The notes beneath the pieces are model-generated. The model was not told the origin of the DNA. It did not search any database and was given only the letters and a program-made list of their open reading frames with translations. Below are positions 1 to 7,901 of a stretch of 64,000 nt of DNA, one piece after another; position 1 is the first letter of the stretch, and each line of letters begins with the position of its first letter. The DNA is from Amycolatopsis circi (GTDB lineage: Bacteria; Actinomycetota; Actinomycetes; Mycobacteriales; Pseudonocardiaceae), in contig NZ_PQIA01000019.1 of assembly GCF_003385235.1 (NCBI RefSeq), positions 123,315 through 187,314 on the forward strand, read 5' to 3'. A program made the position numbers and the translations under genes.

Positions 1-233
1 AATCGCGTGAGCAGCCGTCGTTCCCACCAGGGCAGCAAGCGGCGGTGAGCCAGCAGCGCGGCACACTCGCCGTGGCCGAGGGCGAAGATCTCGGCGAGAT
101 CGTCGTATCGGCTGATCGCGGTCGGCTCCGCCAGATGCAGCCGCACCTCGAAGCGGACCCGCGCGATCAGCTCGTCGATCGCTTCCCGCCGGTCGAGCCG
201 TGCTTTCTGCCGCGAAGCCGCCCAGTCGCCCAT
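1..233 (-). CDS. Partial hypothetical protein (C-terminus beyond window edge)
   Basis: An open frame runs on the minus strand from an ATG at 233 (or an in-frame GTG at 239) to the window edge without a stop, giving 77 residues. It starts MGDWAASRQKARLDRREAID and continues as a charged, helix-prone sequence with LLAHRRLLPWWERRLL near the cut. Third-position GC is high, as in real genes here. I do not recognise the family and the C-terminal part is missing. It lies 43 bp from the end of the VOC gene on the same strand, so the two may be co-transcribed. Confidence 0.5.
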   Translation of the reverse strand, partial: MGDWAASRQKARLDRREAIDELIARVRFEVRLHLAEPTAISRYDDLAEIFALGHGECAALLAHRRLLPWWERRLLTR

Positions 234-275
234 GGGCACCCACTCTGATCCCGGCAGTGCACCGAGTCCAGTGGT

Positions 276-779
276 TCAGCCGATCTTCGAGCCGTACATC
301 TCGCCGAGGTCGTCCGCGATCAGCTCGATCCGGGCGCCGTCCGGGTCGGCGAAGTAGATCGACGTGCCGCTTTCTTCCTGGTACTTCACGCCGGCGGCGT
401 CGAGCCGCGAACGCGCGCCCGCCCAGGCTTCCGGAGTGAGCGACAGGGCCAGGTGGTGCAGCCCGCCGAGCACCTCCGCGTACGGGCCGAGGTCGAGGCC
501 GGGCAGGTCGAAGAACGCGACCGCGTTGCCGTTGCCGACGTCGAAGAAGAAGTGGCTCGACCCCGGGTAGTCGCGGTTCTCGATCAGCTCGGTGAGCGGG
601 AAACCGAGGATGTCCTGGTAGAAGGTGATCGTCCGCTCGACGTCGCTGGACAGCAGCGCGGTGTGGTGGATGCCGCGGCCCACGGTCGCCGGGCGTTCCG
701 CGGCGGGGTGCAGATGCTGGTCCCGCAGCCGGTCGCGGGTTTGCGCGAGCTGGGCGACTTCGGTCTCGGTGGGTGCCAT
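276..779 (-). CDS. VOC-fold (glyoxalase/extradiol dioxygenase superfamily) protein
   Basis: A 167-residue single-domain vicinal-oxygen-chelate protein. The two beta-alpha-beta-beta-beta modules begin at GIHHTALL (about residue 37) and LHHLALS (about 108). His39, His109 and Glu152 in ARIELIAD fit the usual metal ligands. The first 30 residues are a helical extension. VOC proteins range from glyoxalase I to ring-cleavage dioxygenases. This one is short for a two-domain catechol 2,3-dioxygenase, so the substrate is open. The divergent neighbours are meta-cleavage-type hydratase and decarboxylase genes, which suggests aromatic catabolism by context only. Confidence 0.85.
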   Translation of the reverse strand: MAPTETEVAQLAQTRDRLRDQHLHPAAERPATVGRGIHHTALLSSDVERTITFYQDILGFPLTELIENRDYPGSSHFFFDVGNGNAVAFFDLPGLDLGPYAEVLGGLHHLALSLTPEAWAGARSRLDAAGVKYQEESGTSIYFADPDGARIELIADDLGEMYGSKIG

Positions 780-828
780 TTCGGGTCACGTCCTCTCTGG
801 GAGCCAACACGAAGAACCGTACGCCGAC

Positions 829-851
829 AAACTCTCGCGAGCAAGAGGTTT
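829..851. promoter_or_regulatory. Operator-like dyad between the VOC gene and the hydratase gene
   Basis: The divergent gap holds an 8-bp palindrome CTCGCGAG (834-841) inside imperfect arms AAACTCT and AGAGGTTT. The same AACTCTCGCG start occurs in the palindrome beside the MarR gene at 13986-14008, so a MarR-type regulator is plausible. No regulator gene is adjacent here. Confidence 0.4.
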
Positions 852-877
852 CTAAGTAAGAGAAGTAACTCGTACCG

Positions 878-1729
878 GTGAATGGAACGAACGGGTTGGC
901 TCAGCCGGCGCGGTCAGGCAAAGTTCGGCCCGTGGAACCCGCTGAGCTGCAGGACGCCGTCGCGCTGCTGACGAGCGCGTACGAGCGCCACGAGCCGATC
1001 GATCCGCTCGTGAAGACCTTCCCCGACGGCACCGTCGAAGACGCCTACCGCGTGCAGCAGGAGCAAGTCCGCGCGTGGGTGGCGGCGGGCGACGTGGTGC
1101 GCGGCCACAAGGTCGGCCTCGCCTCCGCGGCGATGCAGCGCCAGATGGGCGTGAACCAGCCCGACTTCGGGCACCTGACCAGCTCGATGTTCCTGCTCGA
1201 ACACCAGCCGATCCCGACGACGCGGTTCCTGCAGCCGCGCATCGAACCGGAGATCGCGTTCGTGCTCGGCGCTCCGCTGCGCGGTCCGGGCGTGACTGTC
1301 GCCGACGCCGTCCGCGCGGTCGACTTCGTACTTCCGTCGCTGGAGATCGTCGATTCGCGGGTCCGGGACTGGAAAATCTCGATCTTCGACACCGTCGCGG
1401 ACAACGCGTCGTCCGGCGGTGTCATCCTCGGCAGCAGCCCGACTAACCTGCGCGACGTCGACCTGCGGCTCGCCGGCTGCACGCTGCACGTCAACGGCCA
1501 GCTCGCGGCCACCGGCGCGGGCGGCGCGGTGCTGGGTTCGCCGATCAACGCACTGGTGTGGCTTGCCAACACCGTCGGCCCGCTCGGCGTGAAGCTGGAA
1601 CCCGGCCACGTCGTCCTGCCCGGTTCGATGACCGCCGCGCAGACCGTCCGCCCCGGCGACACCGTCGTGGCGACCATGGCCGGCCTGGGCAGCGTGACCG
1701 CGGTGTTCGCTCCGGAGGAGGAAAAGTGA
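878..1729 (+). CDS. 2-keto-4-pentenoate hydratase family protein (MhpD-like)
   Basis: A 283-residue member of the fumarylacetoacetase superfamily. It has RIEPEIAFVL (metal-binding Glu residues), SLEIVDSR, TVADNASSGG and the C-terminal GLGSVTAVF found in MhpD/DmpE/XylJ hydratases, which add water to 2-hydroxypentadienoate after ring cleavage. The start is uncertain: GTG at 878 has no good Shine-Dalgarno, and GTG at 932 (VEPAELQ) is possible. It overlaps the next paralogous gene by GTGA, so the two are translationally coupled. Exact substrate cannot be told from sequence; catechol meta-cleavage products are the family norm. Confidence 0.85.
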   Translation: MNGTNGLAQPARSGKVRPVEPAELQDAVALLTSAYERHEPIDPLVKTFPDGTVEDAYRVQQEQVRAWVAAGDVVRGHKVGLASAAMQRQMGVNQPDFGHLTSSMFLLEHQPIPTTRFLQPRIEPEIAFVLGAPLRGPGVTVADAVRAVDFVLPSLEIVDSRVRDWKISIFDTVADNASSGGVILGSSPTNLRDVDLRLAGCTLHVNGQLAATGAGGAVLGSPINALVWLANTVGPLGVKLEPGHVVLPGSMTAAQTVRPGDTVVATMAGLGSVTAVFAPEEEK

Positions 1730-2487
1730 CCGCCGAAATCGTTGCCGCAGCGCAGGAATTGCTCAACCGGACGGAAGAAAGCGCGCAGCTCACCGACACT
1801 TGGCCGGACCTCGACCTCGCCACCGCCTACGCGATCCAGGACGAGGCTCTGCGGCTGCGTCAGGAACGCGGCGAGACGTTGATCGGGGTAAAGCTCGGGC
1901 TAACGTCGCGGGCGAAGCAGCAGCGGATGGGCGTCGAAGAACCCCTGCTCGCGTGGCTGACCGACGCGATGGTGCTGCCCGCGGGCGCGCCGACGCCGCA
2001 GCTCATCCACCCGCGCGCGGAGCCGGAATTGGTGTTCGTGCTCGGCGAGCGACTCGCCGGTCCGGGCGTTACCGCGGCTACCGCTCTGGGCGCGGTTTCC
2101 CAGGTATACGGCGGAATCGAGATCATCGACAGCCGTTACCGCGACTACCGGTTCACCCTGCCGGACGTCGTCGCGGACAACGGATCGTCAGCTCTGTTCG
2201 GGCTCGGCTCGGTCGGCCGCCCACCGTCCTCTTTGGACCTGTCGCTGGAAGCCGCACTGCTCGAAGTGGACGGTCAGATCGTCGACACCGCGACCGGTGC
2301 CGCGGTTCAGGGACACCCGGCCGAGGCGTTGGCATTGGCGGCGAATTCCTTGGCCGCACGCGGTTTGGCGCTGGAACCGGGCTGGCTCGTGCTGACCGGC
2401 GGGATGACCGACGCCGTCGAACTGCGGCCCGGCTCTCGCGTCGCCGCGCACTTTTCGAACCTGGGTTCGGTGACGATCAGCGGGTAG
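1726..2487 (+). CDS. 4-oxalocrotonate decarboxylase-type protein (DmpH/XylI-like)
   Basis: A 253-residue fumarylacetoacetase-superfamily protein paralogous to the gene before it. Shared marks are HPRAEPELVFVLG, GGIEIIDSRYRDYRF, DVVADNGSSA and the terminal NLGSVTISG. In meta-cleavage pathways a decarboxylase (DmpH/XylI) and a hydratase (DmpE/XylJ) form a complex, and the pair here fits that arrangement. The GTG start is set by GGAGGAGG six bases upstream, and it overlaps the previous stop (GTGA). The 3' end overlaps the convergent hydrolase gene by 11 bp. Which paralogue is hydratase and which decarboxylase is inference from the usual gene order. Confidence 0.8.
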   Translation: MTAEIVAAAQELLNRTEESAQLTDTWPDLDLATAYAIQDEALRLRQERGETLIGVKLGLTSRAKQQRMGVEEPLLAWLTDAMVLPAGAPTPQLIHPRAEPELVFVLGERLAGPGVTAATALGAVSQVYGGIEIIDSRYRDYRFTLPDVVADNGSSALFGLGSVGRPPSSLDLSLEAALLEVDGQIVDTATGAAVQGHPAEALALAANSLAARGLALEPGWLVLTGGMTDAVELRPGSRVAAHFSNLGSVTISG

Positions 2488-3334
2488 CGAGCCGTTTGAT
2501 CCCGGAGATCACGCGCGGCCACACTTCGCGCGGCAGGTCGTGTCCCATGCCGGGCACGAGGTCGAGGTCGGCACCCAGCGCGCGGGCGGTCGCGCGGCCG
2601 CCGGACACGTGCACGAGCGGGTCCGCCGTACCGTGAATCACCAAGGACGGCAAGGAAAGCCGGCGCAGATCGGCGGTCCGGTCGCGGGAGGACAGGATCG
2701 CGGCGAGCTGCCGGAACACGCCCGCCGGGTTGAGGCCCCGGTCGTACGTGCGTTCCGCGCGCTCGCGGAAGTGGTCCTCGTCGAACACGTAACCGGGCGA
2801 GCCGATCAGCCTGGACGTGCGCACCAGTTGCGTTACGTAGTCCTCGCGCGTGCGCGGTCCCGGGGCCAGCATCGCGAGCGCGGCGCGCGGGCTGGGCAGG
2901 CCGACGGTGCGCGCGCCGGTGGTCGACATGATCGAGGTCAGCGTCCGCACGCGCTCCGGATGCCGGATCGCGAACTCCTGCGCGATCATTCCGCCCATCG
3001 ACGTGCCGACGACGTGTGCGCGTTCGATGCCGAGCGCGTCGAACAGTTTGCCCGCGTCGTCGGCCAGATCGCCGAGCGAGTACGGCGCGGACCGCAGGAA
3101 GTACGCGAGCGGCAGGCTGGCCCGGCCCGTCCACCACTGCGAGCGGCCGACGTCGCGGTTGTCGAACCGGTGCACGTGGAAACCGGCCTCGGCGAGCTGG
3201 ACGCAGAACTCGTCGTCCCACCAGATCATCGGCGCGGCGAGGCCCATCACCAGCAGCAACGGCGGCGCATCCGGGTCGCCGAACGATTCGTGGCACAGGG
3301 TGATGCCGCCCGCTTCGATGGTCTGCTCGCTCAT
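2477..3334 (-). CDS. Alpha/beta hydrolase
   Basis: A 285-residue alpha/beta-hydrolase-fold enzyme. Ser112 lies in the nucleophile elbow GTSMGG, with Asp238 in HGTADP and His265 in GMGHDLP completing the triad. The oxyanion region is LLLVMGLAAPMIWWDD. The sequence resembles RdmC/DnrP-type methylesterases and related hydrolases of polyketide gene clusters, but no such cluster is near. The ATG at 3334 was preferred over longer upstream frames because the conserved domain starts right after it. It is probably co-transcribed with the DUF1579 gene, whose stop lies 4 bp upstream of this ATG. A role as a lactonase for the nearby aromatic pathway is possible but unsupported. Confidence 0.85.
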   Translation of the reverse strand: MSEQTIEAGGITLCHESFGDPDAPPLLLVMGLAAPMIWWDDEFCVQLAEAGFHVHRFDNRDVGRSQWWTGRASLPLAYFLRSAPYSLGDLADDAGKLFDALGIERAHVVGTSMGGMIAQEFAIRHPERVRTLTSIMSTTGARTVGLPSPRAALAMLAPGPRTREDYVTQLVRTSRLIGSPGYVFDEDHFRERAERTYDRGLNPAGVFRQLAAILSSRDRTADLRRLSLPSLVIHGTADPLVHVSGGRATARALGADLDLVPGMGHDLPREVWPRVISGIKRLATR

Positions 3335-3338
3335 GGGG

Positions 3339-3809
3339 TCAGTCTCGCGCACTCCGGAGGTAGCGGGCACGGAGGAACGGGCGGAACTCGTCGGCGGACC
3401 CGAGCCGGACATCGATTTCGTGGGTGAGGACGTCCCCTTCGGGGGTGATCCGGTGGACCGCGACGCCGCGTTCGGTCTGCTTTTCGAGGTGCAGCGTGCC
3501 GTCGCGCCAGCCGCCGCGCGCGGGAGACGCGGGCGGGAAGCCGTAGCTGTCGAAGCCGAACCACAGCGTGTCGCCCGTTGTCGGGTCGACGGTGAAGACG
3601 TGGTGTCCCAGCATTCGCGTGCCGTCTTCGCGGGTCTGGACGTAGTCCTCCAGTACGGCGAATCCGTCGAGCGCGCGGCGGTAACTGCAGGTCGCGGTGG
3701 CGGTCGCGGCGGGAGCCCAGGGCGCGGCGGCGAGTTCTTCGGTGCCGGACCAGTCTCCGACGAGGGCGGCCAGGGCTTCGTGCGCGGCGCCGACGACGGG
3801 CATTTCCAT
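3339..3809 (-). CDS. DUF1579 family protein
   Basis: A 156-residue protein with the DUF1579 pattern: GDWSGTEE near the start, then YVQTREDG, HHVFTVDPTTGD, LWFGFDSYGFPP and LHLEKQTERG. This gives a beta-rich calycin-like fold of unknown function. The ATG at 3809 has GGGGG upstream. The divergent MarR gene and the perfect palindrome at 3826-3845 suggest this gene, with the hydrolase after it, is the MarR target. No catalytic residues can be assigned. Confidence 0.75.
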   Translation of the reverse strand: MEMPVVGAAHEALAALVGDWSGTEELAAAPWAPAATATATCSYRRALDGFAVLEDYVQTREDGTRMLGHHVFTVDPTTGDTLWFGFDSYGFPPASPARGGWRDGTLHLEKQTERGVAVHRITPEGDVLTHEIDVRLGSADEFRPFLRARYLRSARD

Positions 3810-3825
3810 GAGTGTCCCCCTAGGT

Positions 3826-3845
3826 TTCGACAGGTACCTGTCGAA
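3826..3845. promoter_or_regulatory. Perfect 20-bp palindromic operator (MarR-type)
   Basis: TTCGACAGGT is followed directly by its exact reverse complement. It lies 16 bp upstream of the DUF1579 ATG and 17 bp upstream of the MarR ATG, so a bound dimer would cover both divergent promoters. Confidence 0.75.
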
Positions 3846-3862
3846 GTGGAACACTAGCACGC

Positions 3863-4297
3863 ATGTCATCGAGGACGCCCCGCGCGGAAAGCCTTACCCA
3901 GCTCGTCAACGAGGTCTTCGTGGCCAACGGCGCACTGCTGGCCGCAGGCGACGCACTTACCGCGGAAGGCGGGTTGACCGCCGCGCAATGGCAGGTCGTC
4001 GGCTTCCTCGAAGACGGTCCGGTGACCGCGGCGGAGCTGGCCCGGCGGCGGGGACTGCGGCGGCAAAGCGTGCAGGAGACGGTGAATCGCCTGCTGCGAG
4101 ACGGAATGCTCTCCCGCGCCGACAATCCGGCGGACGCCCGCGCGCCGCTGCTGCGGCTCACCGCCAAGGCTCGGGCGGCGTTGCGCGTTCTTGGCTCTAG
4201 GCAGGCGGAATGGGCGGATGGCGTCGCTTCGCAGTTGCCGCTGGCAGACGTCGAGACGACCTTGCGCACGCTTCGCGCGTTGCGCGATCTGGTCTGA
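3863..4297 (+). CDS. MarR family transcriptional regulator
   Basis: A 144-residue winged-helix protein. The recognition region is GPVTAAELARRRGLRRQSVQETVNRLLRDGML and the wing is ADNPADARAPLLRLTAKARA, typical of MarR. MarR dimers bind inverted repeats and usually release DNA on binding phenolic or lipophilic ligands. The gene is divergent from DUF1579/hydrolase around a perfect palindrome, so self-regulation and repression of that operon are likely. The ligand is unknown. It lies 62 bp before the membrane-protein gene that heads the box region, but nothing ties it to benzoate. Confidence 0.9.
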   Translation: MSSRTPRAESLTQLVNEVFVANGALLAAGDALTAEGGLTAAQWQVVGFLEDGPVTAAELARRRGLRRQSVQETVNRLLRDGMLSRADNPADARAPLLRLTAKARAALRVLGSRQAEWADGVASQLPLADVETTLRTLRALRDLV

Positions 4298-4359
4298 GCG
4301 AACCGCGGGTAGTACTCTCCCGCTAGAGCGATCTATCAAATCGCAAGGGGGCGAGCAGT

Positions 4360-4794
4360 ATGGACGTTCTGCACGAGAAGGGACTCGGCCCGCTGCGGGT
4401 GATTCTGGCGTTCACCCTGGTCAGTACGGTCCTGCACTACACCCACAACGTCGTGCGCGCGGCGGACTACCCGCAGGTCCCGGGTATCAGCGTGCCGGTC
4501 ACGCAGGTCGTCGTGGCTTTGAGCTGGGTGGTCTTCACCGTGTTCGGCGTGCTCGGTTATCGCGCCTACGTGCGCGGCCAGTACTGGCGATCGCTGGCGT
4601 TTCTGCTGGTCTACTCGCTGTCCGGACTGGCGAGCGCGGGGCATTTCCTGGTCGGCGTGCCGCAGATCCCGGCGTTCTGGTTCGCGACGATCTTCACCGA
4701 CGCGTTCGCGGCGGTCGCGCTGTGGGTATTCGGGTGCTGGGCGGCGATGCGCCTCAACCGGGTGAGCGTCGGGCAAATGTCTACACAACATTGA
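4360..4794 (+). CDS. Small integral membrane protein, four predicted helices
   Basis: A 144-residue protein with hydrophobic segments near residues 14-25, 45-66, 77-97 and 106-129, probably four membrane helices with short loops. Histidines occur in LHYTHN (near 25) and in GHFLVG (near 94). The ATG has AAGGGGG upstream. It ends 32 bp before boxC and on the same strand, but the boxC promoter lies between them. I do not recognise the family. Helping aromatic-acid entry is one guess by position only. Confidence 0.7.
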   Translation: MDVLHEKGLGPLRVILAFTLVSTVLHYTHNVVRAADYPQVPGISVPVTQVVVALSWVVFTVFGVLGYRAYVRGQYWRSLAFLLVYSLSGLASAGHFLVGVPQIPAFWFATIFTDAFAAVALWVFGCWAAMRLNRVSVGQMSTQH

Positions 4795-4826
4795 CGTTCG
4801 TTGAAAGCATGTAGACAATCGGGGGC
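4778..4826 (+). promoter_or_regulatory. Promoter and split inverted repeat of the box operon
   Basis: TTGACG (4791-4796) and GACAAT (4814-4819) are 17 bp apart, a good sigma-70-like pair. The boxC GTG lies at 4827, eight bases past the -10 box, so the transcript may be leaderless. TGTCTACA (4778-4785) and its reverse complement TGTAGACA (4810-4817) flank the -35 box and cover the -10 box, as expected for a repressor site. No regulator gene recognising it can be named. Confidence 0.55.
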
Positions 4827-6464
4827 GTGACCACCACCACACCTGTCACGTTCGAGCGGCATCCGGACACCTACCGGCACTGGCGGCTGACCGTCGATGG
4901 CGAGGTCGCCTGGCTGGAGATGGACGTCGACGAGCAGGGCGGCCTAGTGCCCGGGTACGAGCTGAAGCTGAACTCGTACGACCTCGGCGTCGACATCGAG
5001 TTCTACGACGCCACGCAGCGGCTGCGGTTCGAACATCCGCAGGTGCGCGCGGTGATCGTGACGAGCGCCAAGGACAAGGTGTTCTGCGCCGGGGCCAACA
5101 TTCGGATGCTCGCCGCGTCGCCGCACGAGTGGAAGGTGAACTTCTGCAAGTTCACCAACGAGACCCGCAACGGCATCGAGGACGCGACCGAGTTCTCCGG
5201 CCAGACCTACGTCGCGGCGGTGAACGGCAGCTGCGCCGGCGGTGGCTACGAGATCGCGTTGGCCTGCGAAAAAATCCTGCTGGTGGACGACAACTCGTCC
5301 ACCGTCGCGTTGCCCGAGGTGCCGCTGCTCGGCGTGCTGCCCGGCACCGGCGGGCTGACCCGCGTGGTCGACAAACGGCGCGTCCGCCGGGACCTCGCGG
5401 ACGTGTTCGCCACGCGGCCGGACGGGGTCAAGGGCCGGACCGCGGTCGACTGGCGGCTGGTGGACGAGCTGGTGCCGCGCGTCGGGTTCCGCGAGAAGGT
5501 GCTGTCGCGGGCGCACGAGCTGGCCGCCGAATCCGACCGGCTGCCTGCCGAGCAGGGGATCGAGCTGGCGCCGCTGGAGCCGTCGATCACCGACGACGGA
5601 ATCGAGTACCGGCACGTTCGCGCCGCGTACGATCGGCCGAACTCGCTGGTCACGCTCACCGTGCTCGGTCCTTCCGGAGAACCCGAACTGGACGGCTGGT
5701 TGTTGCGGCTGACGCGCGAAATGGACGACGCGATCCTGCGGCTGCGCACGAACGAACCGGACCTCGGTACCTGGGTGCTGCGCACCGAAGGCGATCCGGA
5801 GGCGGTGCTCGCGCACGAGGAGGTCGTGCTCAGCGGAAAAGACTGGCTGAGCAACGAAATCCTGCACTACTACAAGCGCACGTTGAAGCGGCTGGACGTC
5901 ACGAGCCGCACCTTGATCGCGTTGATCGAACCGGGCAGCTGCTTCGCCGGGAGCCTGCTTGAGCTGGCCTTCGCGGCGGATCGGCAGTACCTGTTGGACG
6001 GGCCGCCGATCGACGACGAAGACTCGCCGGAACGCGCGTCAATCACCTTGTCCGAAGCCAATTTCGGCGTCTTCCCGATGGGCAACGGCCTGTCCCGGCT
6101 CGAGTCGCGGTTCTACGGCGACGACGACCACCTGACGTGGCTGGCCCGCGAACGCGACCGTCCGTTGAGCGCCGCCGAGGCCGTCGAACTCGGCCTGGTC
6201 ACCGACGCGCCGGACGACCTCGACTGGGAGGACGAGATCCGGATCGCGCTGGAGGGCCGGGCCTCGCTGTCGCCGGACGCGCTCACCGGGATGGAGGCGA
6301 ACCACCGGTTCGTCGGCCCGGAAACGATCGAAACCAAGATCTTCGGGCGGCTGACCGCCTGGCAGAACTGGATCTTCACCCGACCGAACGCCTCCGGTCC
6401 CGAGGGCGCGCTACGGCGCTACGGCACCGGGCAGAAGGCGGTCTTCGACAGGAAGCGGGTCTGA
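4827..6464 (+). CDS. boxC: 2,3-epoxybenzoyl-CoA dihydrolase BoxC
   Basis: A 545-residue crotonase-superfamily protein of the length and layout of BoxC, which opens the ring of 2,3-epoxybenzoyl-CoA with two waters to give 3,4-dehydroadipyl-CoA semialdehyde and formate. The N-terminal crotonase half has VFCAGANIRML and NGSCAGGGYEIALACEK (oxyanion hole) and LLGVLPGTGGLTRV. The C-terminal half repeats a decayed crotonase fold (GSCFAGSLLELAFAADR). The start is GTG at 4827 with no separate Shine-Dalgarno. boxB begins 3 bp after its stop. The assignment is strong because boxB and a benzoate-CoA ligase follow. Confidence 0.93.
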   Translation: MTTTTPVTFERHPDTYRHWRLTVDGEVAWLEMDVDEQGGLVPGYELKLNSYDLGVDIEFYDATQRLRFEHPQVRAVIVTSAKDKVFCAGANIRMLAASPHEWKVNFCKFTNETRNGIEDATEFSGQTYVAAVNGSCAGGGYEIALACEKILLVDDNSSTVALPEVPLLGVLPGTGGLTRVVDKRRVRRDLADVFATRPDGVKGRTAVDWRLVDELVPRVGFREKVLSRAHELAAESDRLPAEQGIELAPLEPSITDDGIEYRHVRAAYDRPNSLVTLTVLGPSGEPELDGWLLRLTREMDDAILRLRTNEPDLGTWVLRTEGDPEAVLAHEEVVLSGKDWLSNEILHYYKRTLKRLDVTSRTLIALIEPGSCFAGSLLELAFAADRQYLLDGPPIDDEDSPERASITLSEANFGVFPMGNGLSRLESRFYGDDDHLTWLARERDRPLSAAEAVELGLVTDAPDDLDWEDEIRIALEGRASLSPDALTGMEANHRFVGPETIETKIFGRLTAWQNWIFTRPNASGPEGALRRYGTGQKAVFDRKRV

Positions 6465-6467
6465 ACG

Positions 6468-7889
6468 ATGCCCGAAAAGATCGACTACGACGCCAAAATC
6501 CCGAACAACGTCCACCTCGCCGACGATCGAAGGCTGCAACGCGCGCTGGAGGGCTGGCAGCCGAAATTCATGAACTGGTGGGGCGAGATGGGTCCCACAC
6601 TGGAGACCGAGGGCGTGTACCTGCGCACCGCGGTGAGCGTCGGCCGCGACGGCTGGGCGCACTTCGACCACGTGAACGTGCCGGATTACCGCTGGGGCAT
6701 CTTCCTCGCCGAGCGGGAACCGGACCGGCGGATCGCGTTCGGCGAGCACGCGGGCGAACCGGTGTGGCAGCAGGTACCCGGCGAGTACCGCGCCGACTTG
6801 CAGCGGCTGATCGTGATTCAGGGCGACACCGAACCGGCGTCGGTCGAGCAGCAGCGGTTGCTCGGGCTCACCGCGCCGTCGCTGTACGACTTGCGCAATC
6901 TCTTCCAGGTGAATGTGGAGGAGGGACGCCACCTGTGGGCGATGGTCTACCTGCTGCACGCGTACTTCGGCCGCGAAGGCCGGGACGAGGCCGAGGGGCT
7001 GCTGCTGCGCAACTCCGGCAGCCCGGACGCGCCGCGCATCCTCGGCGCGTTCAACGAGGAAACGGCCGACTGGCTCGCGTTCTACATGTTCACGTACTTC
7101 ACCGACCGCGATGGGAAATACCAGCTCGGCACGTTGAAGGAAAGCTCGTTCGACCCGTTGTCGCGCACCTGCGAGTTCATGCTCAAGGAAGAGGCGCACC
7201 ACATGATGGTGGGCACCACCGGGGTCGACCGGGTGGTGCTGCGCAGCGCGGAGCTGATCCGCGAGCACGACACGTACGACATCGCGTCGCACGGCGGCAT
7301 CCCGCTGGAGGTGATCCAGCGGTACCTGAACTTCCACTACACGGTGTCGCTCGACCTGTTCGGCAGCGAGACGTCGACCAATGCGGCGAACTACTACACC
7401 GCCGGGCTCAAGGGCCGCTGGCAGGAGGCGCGGCGCAAGGACGACCATAAGCTCACTGAAGATGCCCGCCTGCTCGACCGTCCGCGCGACGACGGGACCT
7501 GGACGTCCGAGGAACTGCAGGCCATCCTGCTGCTGAATCTCGACCTGCGCGGCGAGTACACCGCGGACTGCCAGACCGGGGTCAACCGGTGGAACAAGAT
7601 CCTCAGCGACGCCGGCATCGACTTCCGGTTCGCGTTGCCGCACCCTGGTTTCAACCGCGAGGTCGGCATAAACTCCGGCCACCACGTTACTCCGGACGGC
7701 AGCATCGTCGACGAGTCCACGTGGGAGGCAGCGCGGCACCACTGGCTGCCGACTGCCGAGGATCTGACGTTCGTCCGGTCGCTCATGCACCCGGTGTACG
7801 AGCGCGGGAAGATCGCCAGCTGGGTCGCGCCGCCGAGGCAGGGCATCAACGGAAAACCTTTCGACTACGAGTACGTGTACCTCACCTGA
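6468..7889 (+). CDS. boxB: Benzoyl-CoA 2,3-epoxidase, di-iron subunit BoxB
   Basis: A 473-residue protein matching BoxB, the oxygenase that makes 2,3-epoxybenzoyl-CoA from benzoyl-CoA, O2 and electrons. Two Glu-x-x-His-type di-iron segments are visible: NVEEGRHLWAMVYLLH and LKEEAHHMMVGTTG. Further BoxB marks are YFTDRDGKYQLG and the C-terminal KPFDYEYVY. In known systems BoxB takes electrons from the flavin/iron-sulfur reductase BoxA, which is not in this window. It follows boxC by 3 bp and precedes the ligase gene by 12 bp. Confidence 0.93.
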   Translation: MPEKIDYDAKIPNNVHLADDRRLQRALEGWQPKFMNWWGEMGPTLETEGVYLRTAVSVGRDGWAHFDHVNVPDYRWGIFLAEREPDRRIAFGEHAGEPVWQQVPGEYRADLQRLIVIQGDTEPASVEQQRLLGLTAPSLYDLRNLFQVNVEEGRHLWAMVYLLHAYFGREGRDEAEGLLLRNSGSPDAPRILGAFNEETADWLAFYMFTYFTDRDGKYQLGTLKESSFDPLSRTCEFMLKEEAHHMMVGTTGVDRVVLRSAELIREHDTYDIASHGGIPLEVIQRYLNFHYTVSLDLFGSETSTNAANYYTAGLKGRWQEARRKDDHKLTEDARLLDRPRDDGTWTSEELQAILLLNLDLRGEYTADCQTGVNRWNKILSDAGIDFRFALPHPGFNREVGINSGHHVTPDGSIVDESTWEAARHHWLPTAEDLTFVRSLMHPVYERGKIASWVAPPRQGINGKPFDYEYVYLT

Positions 7890-7901
7890 GGGGGCACCCC
7901 G

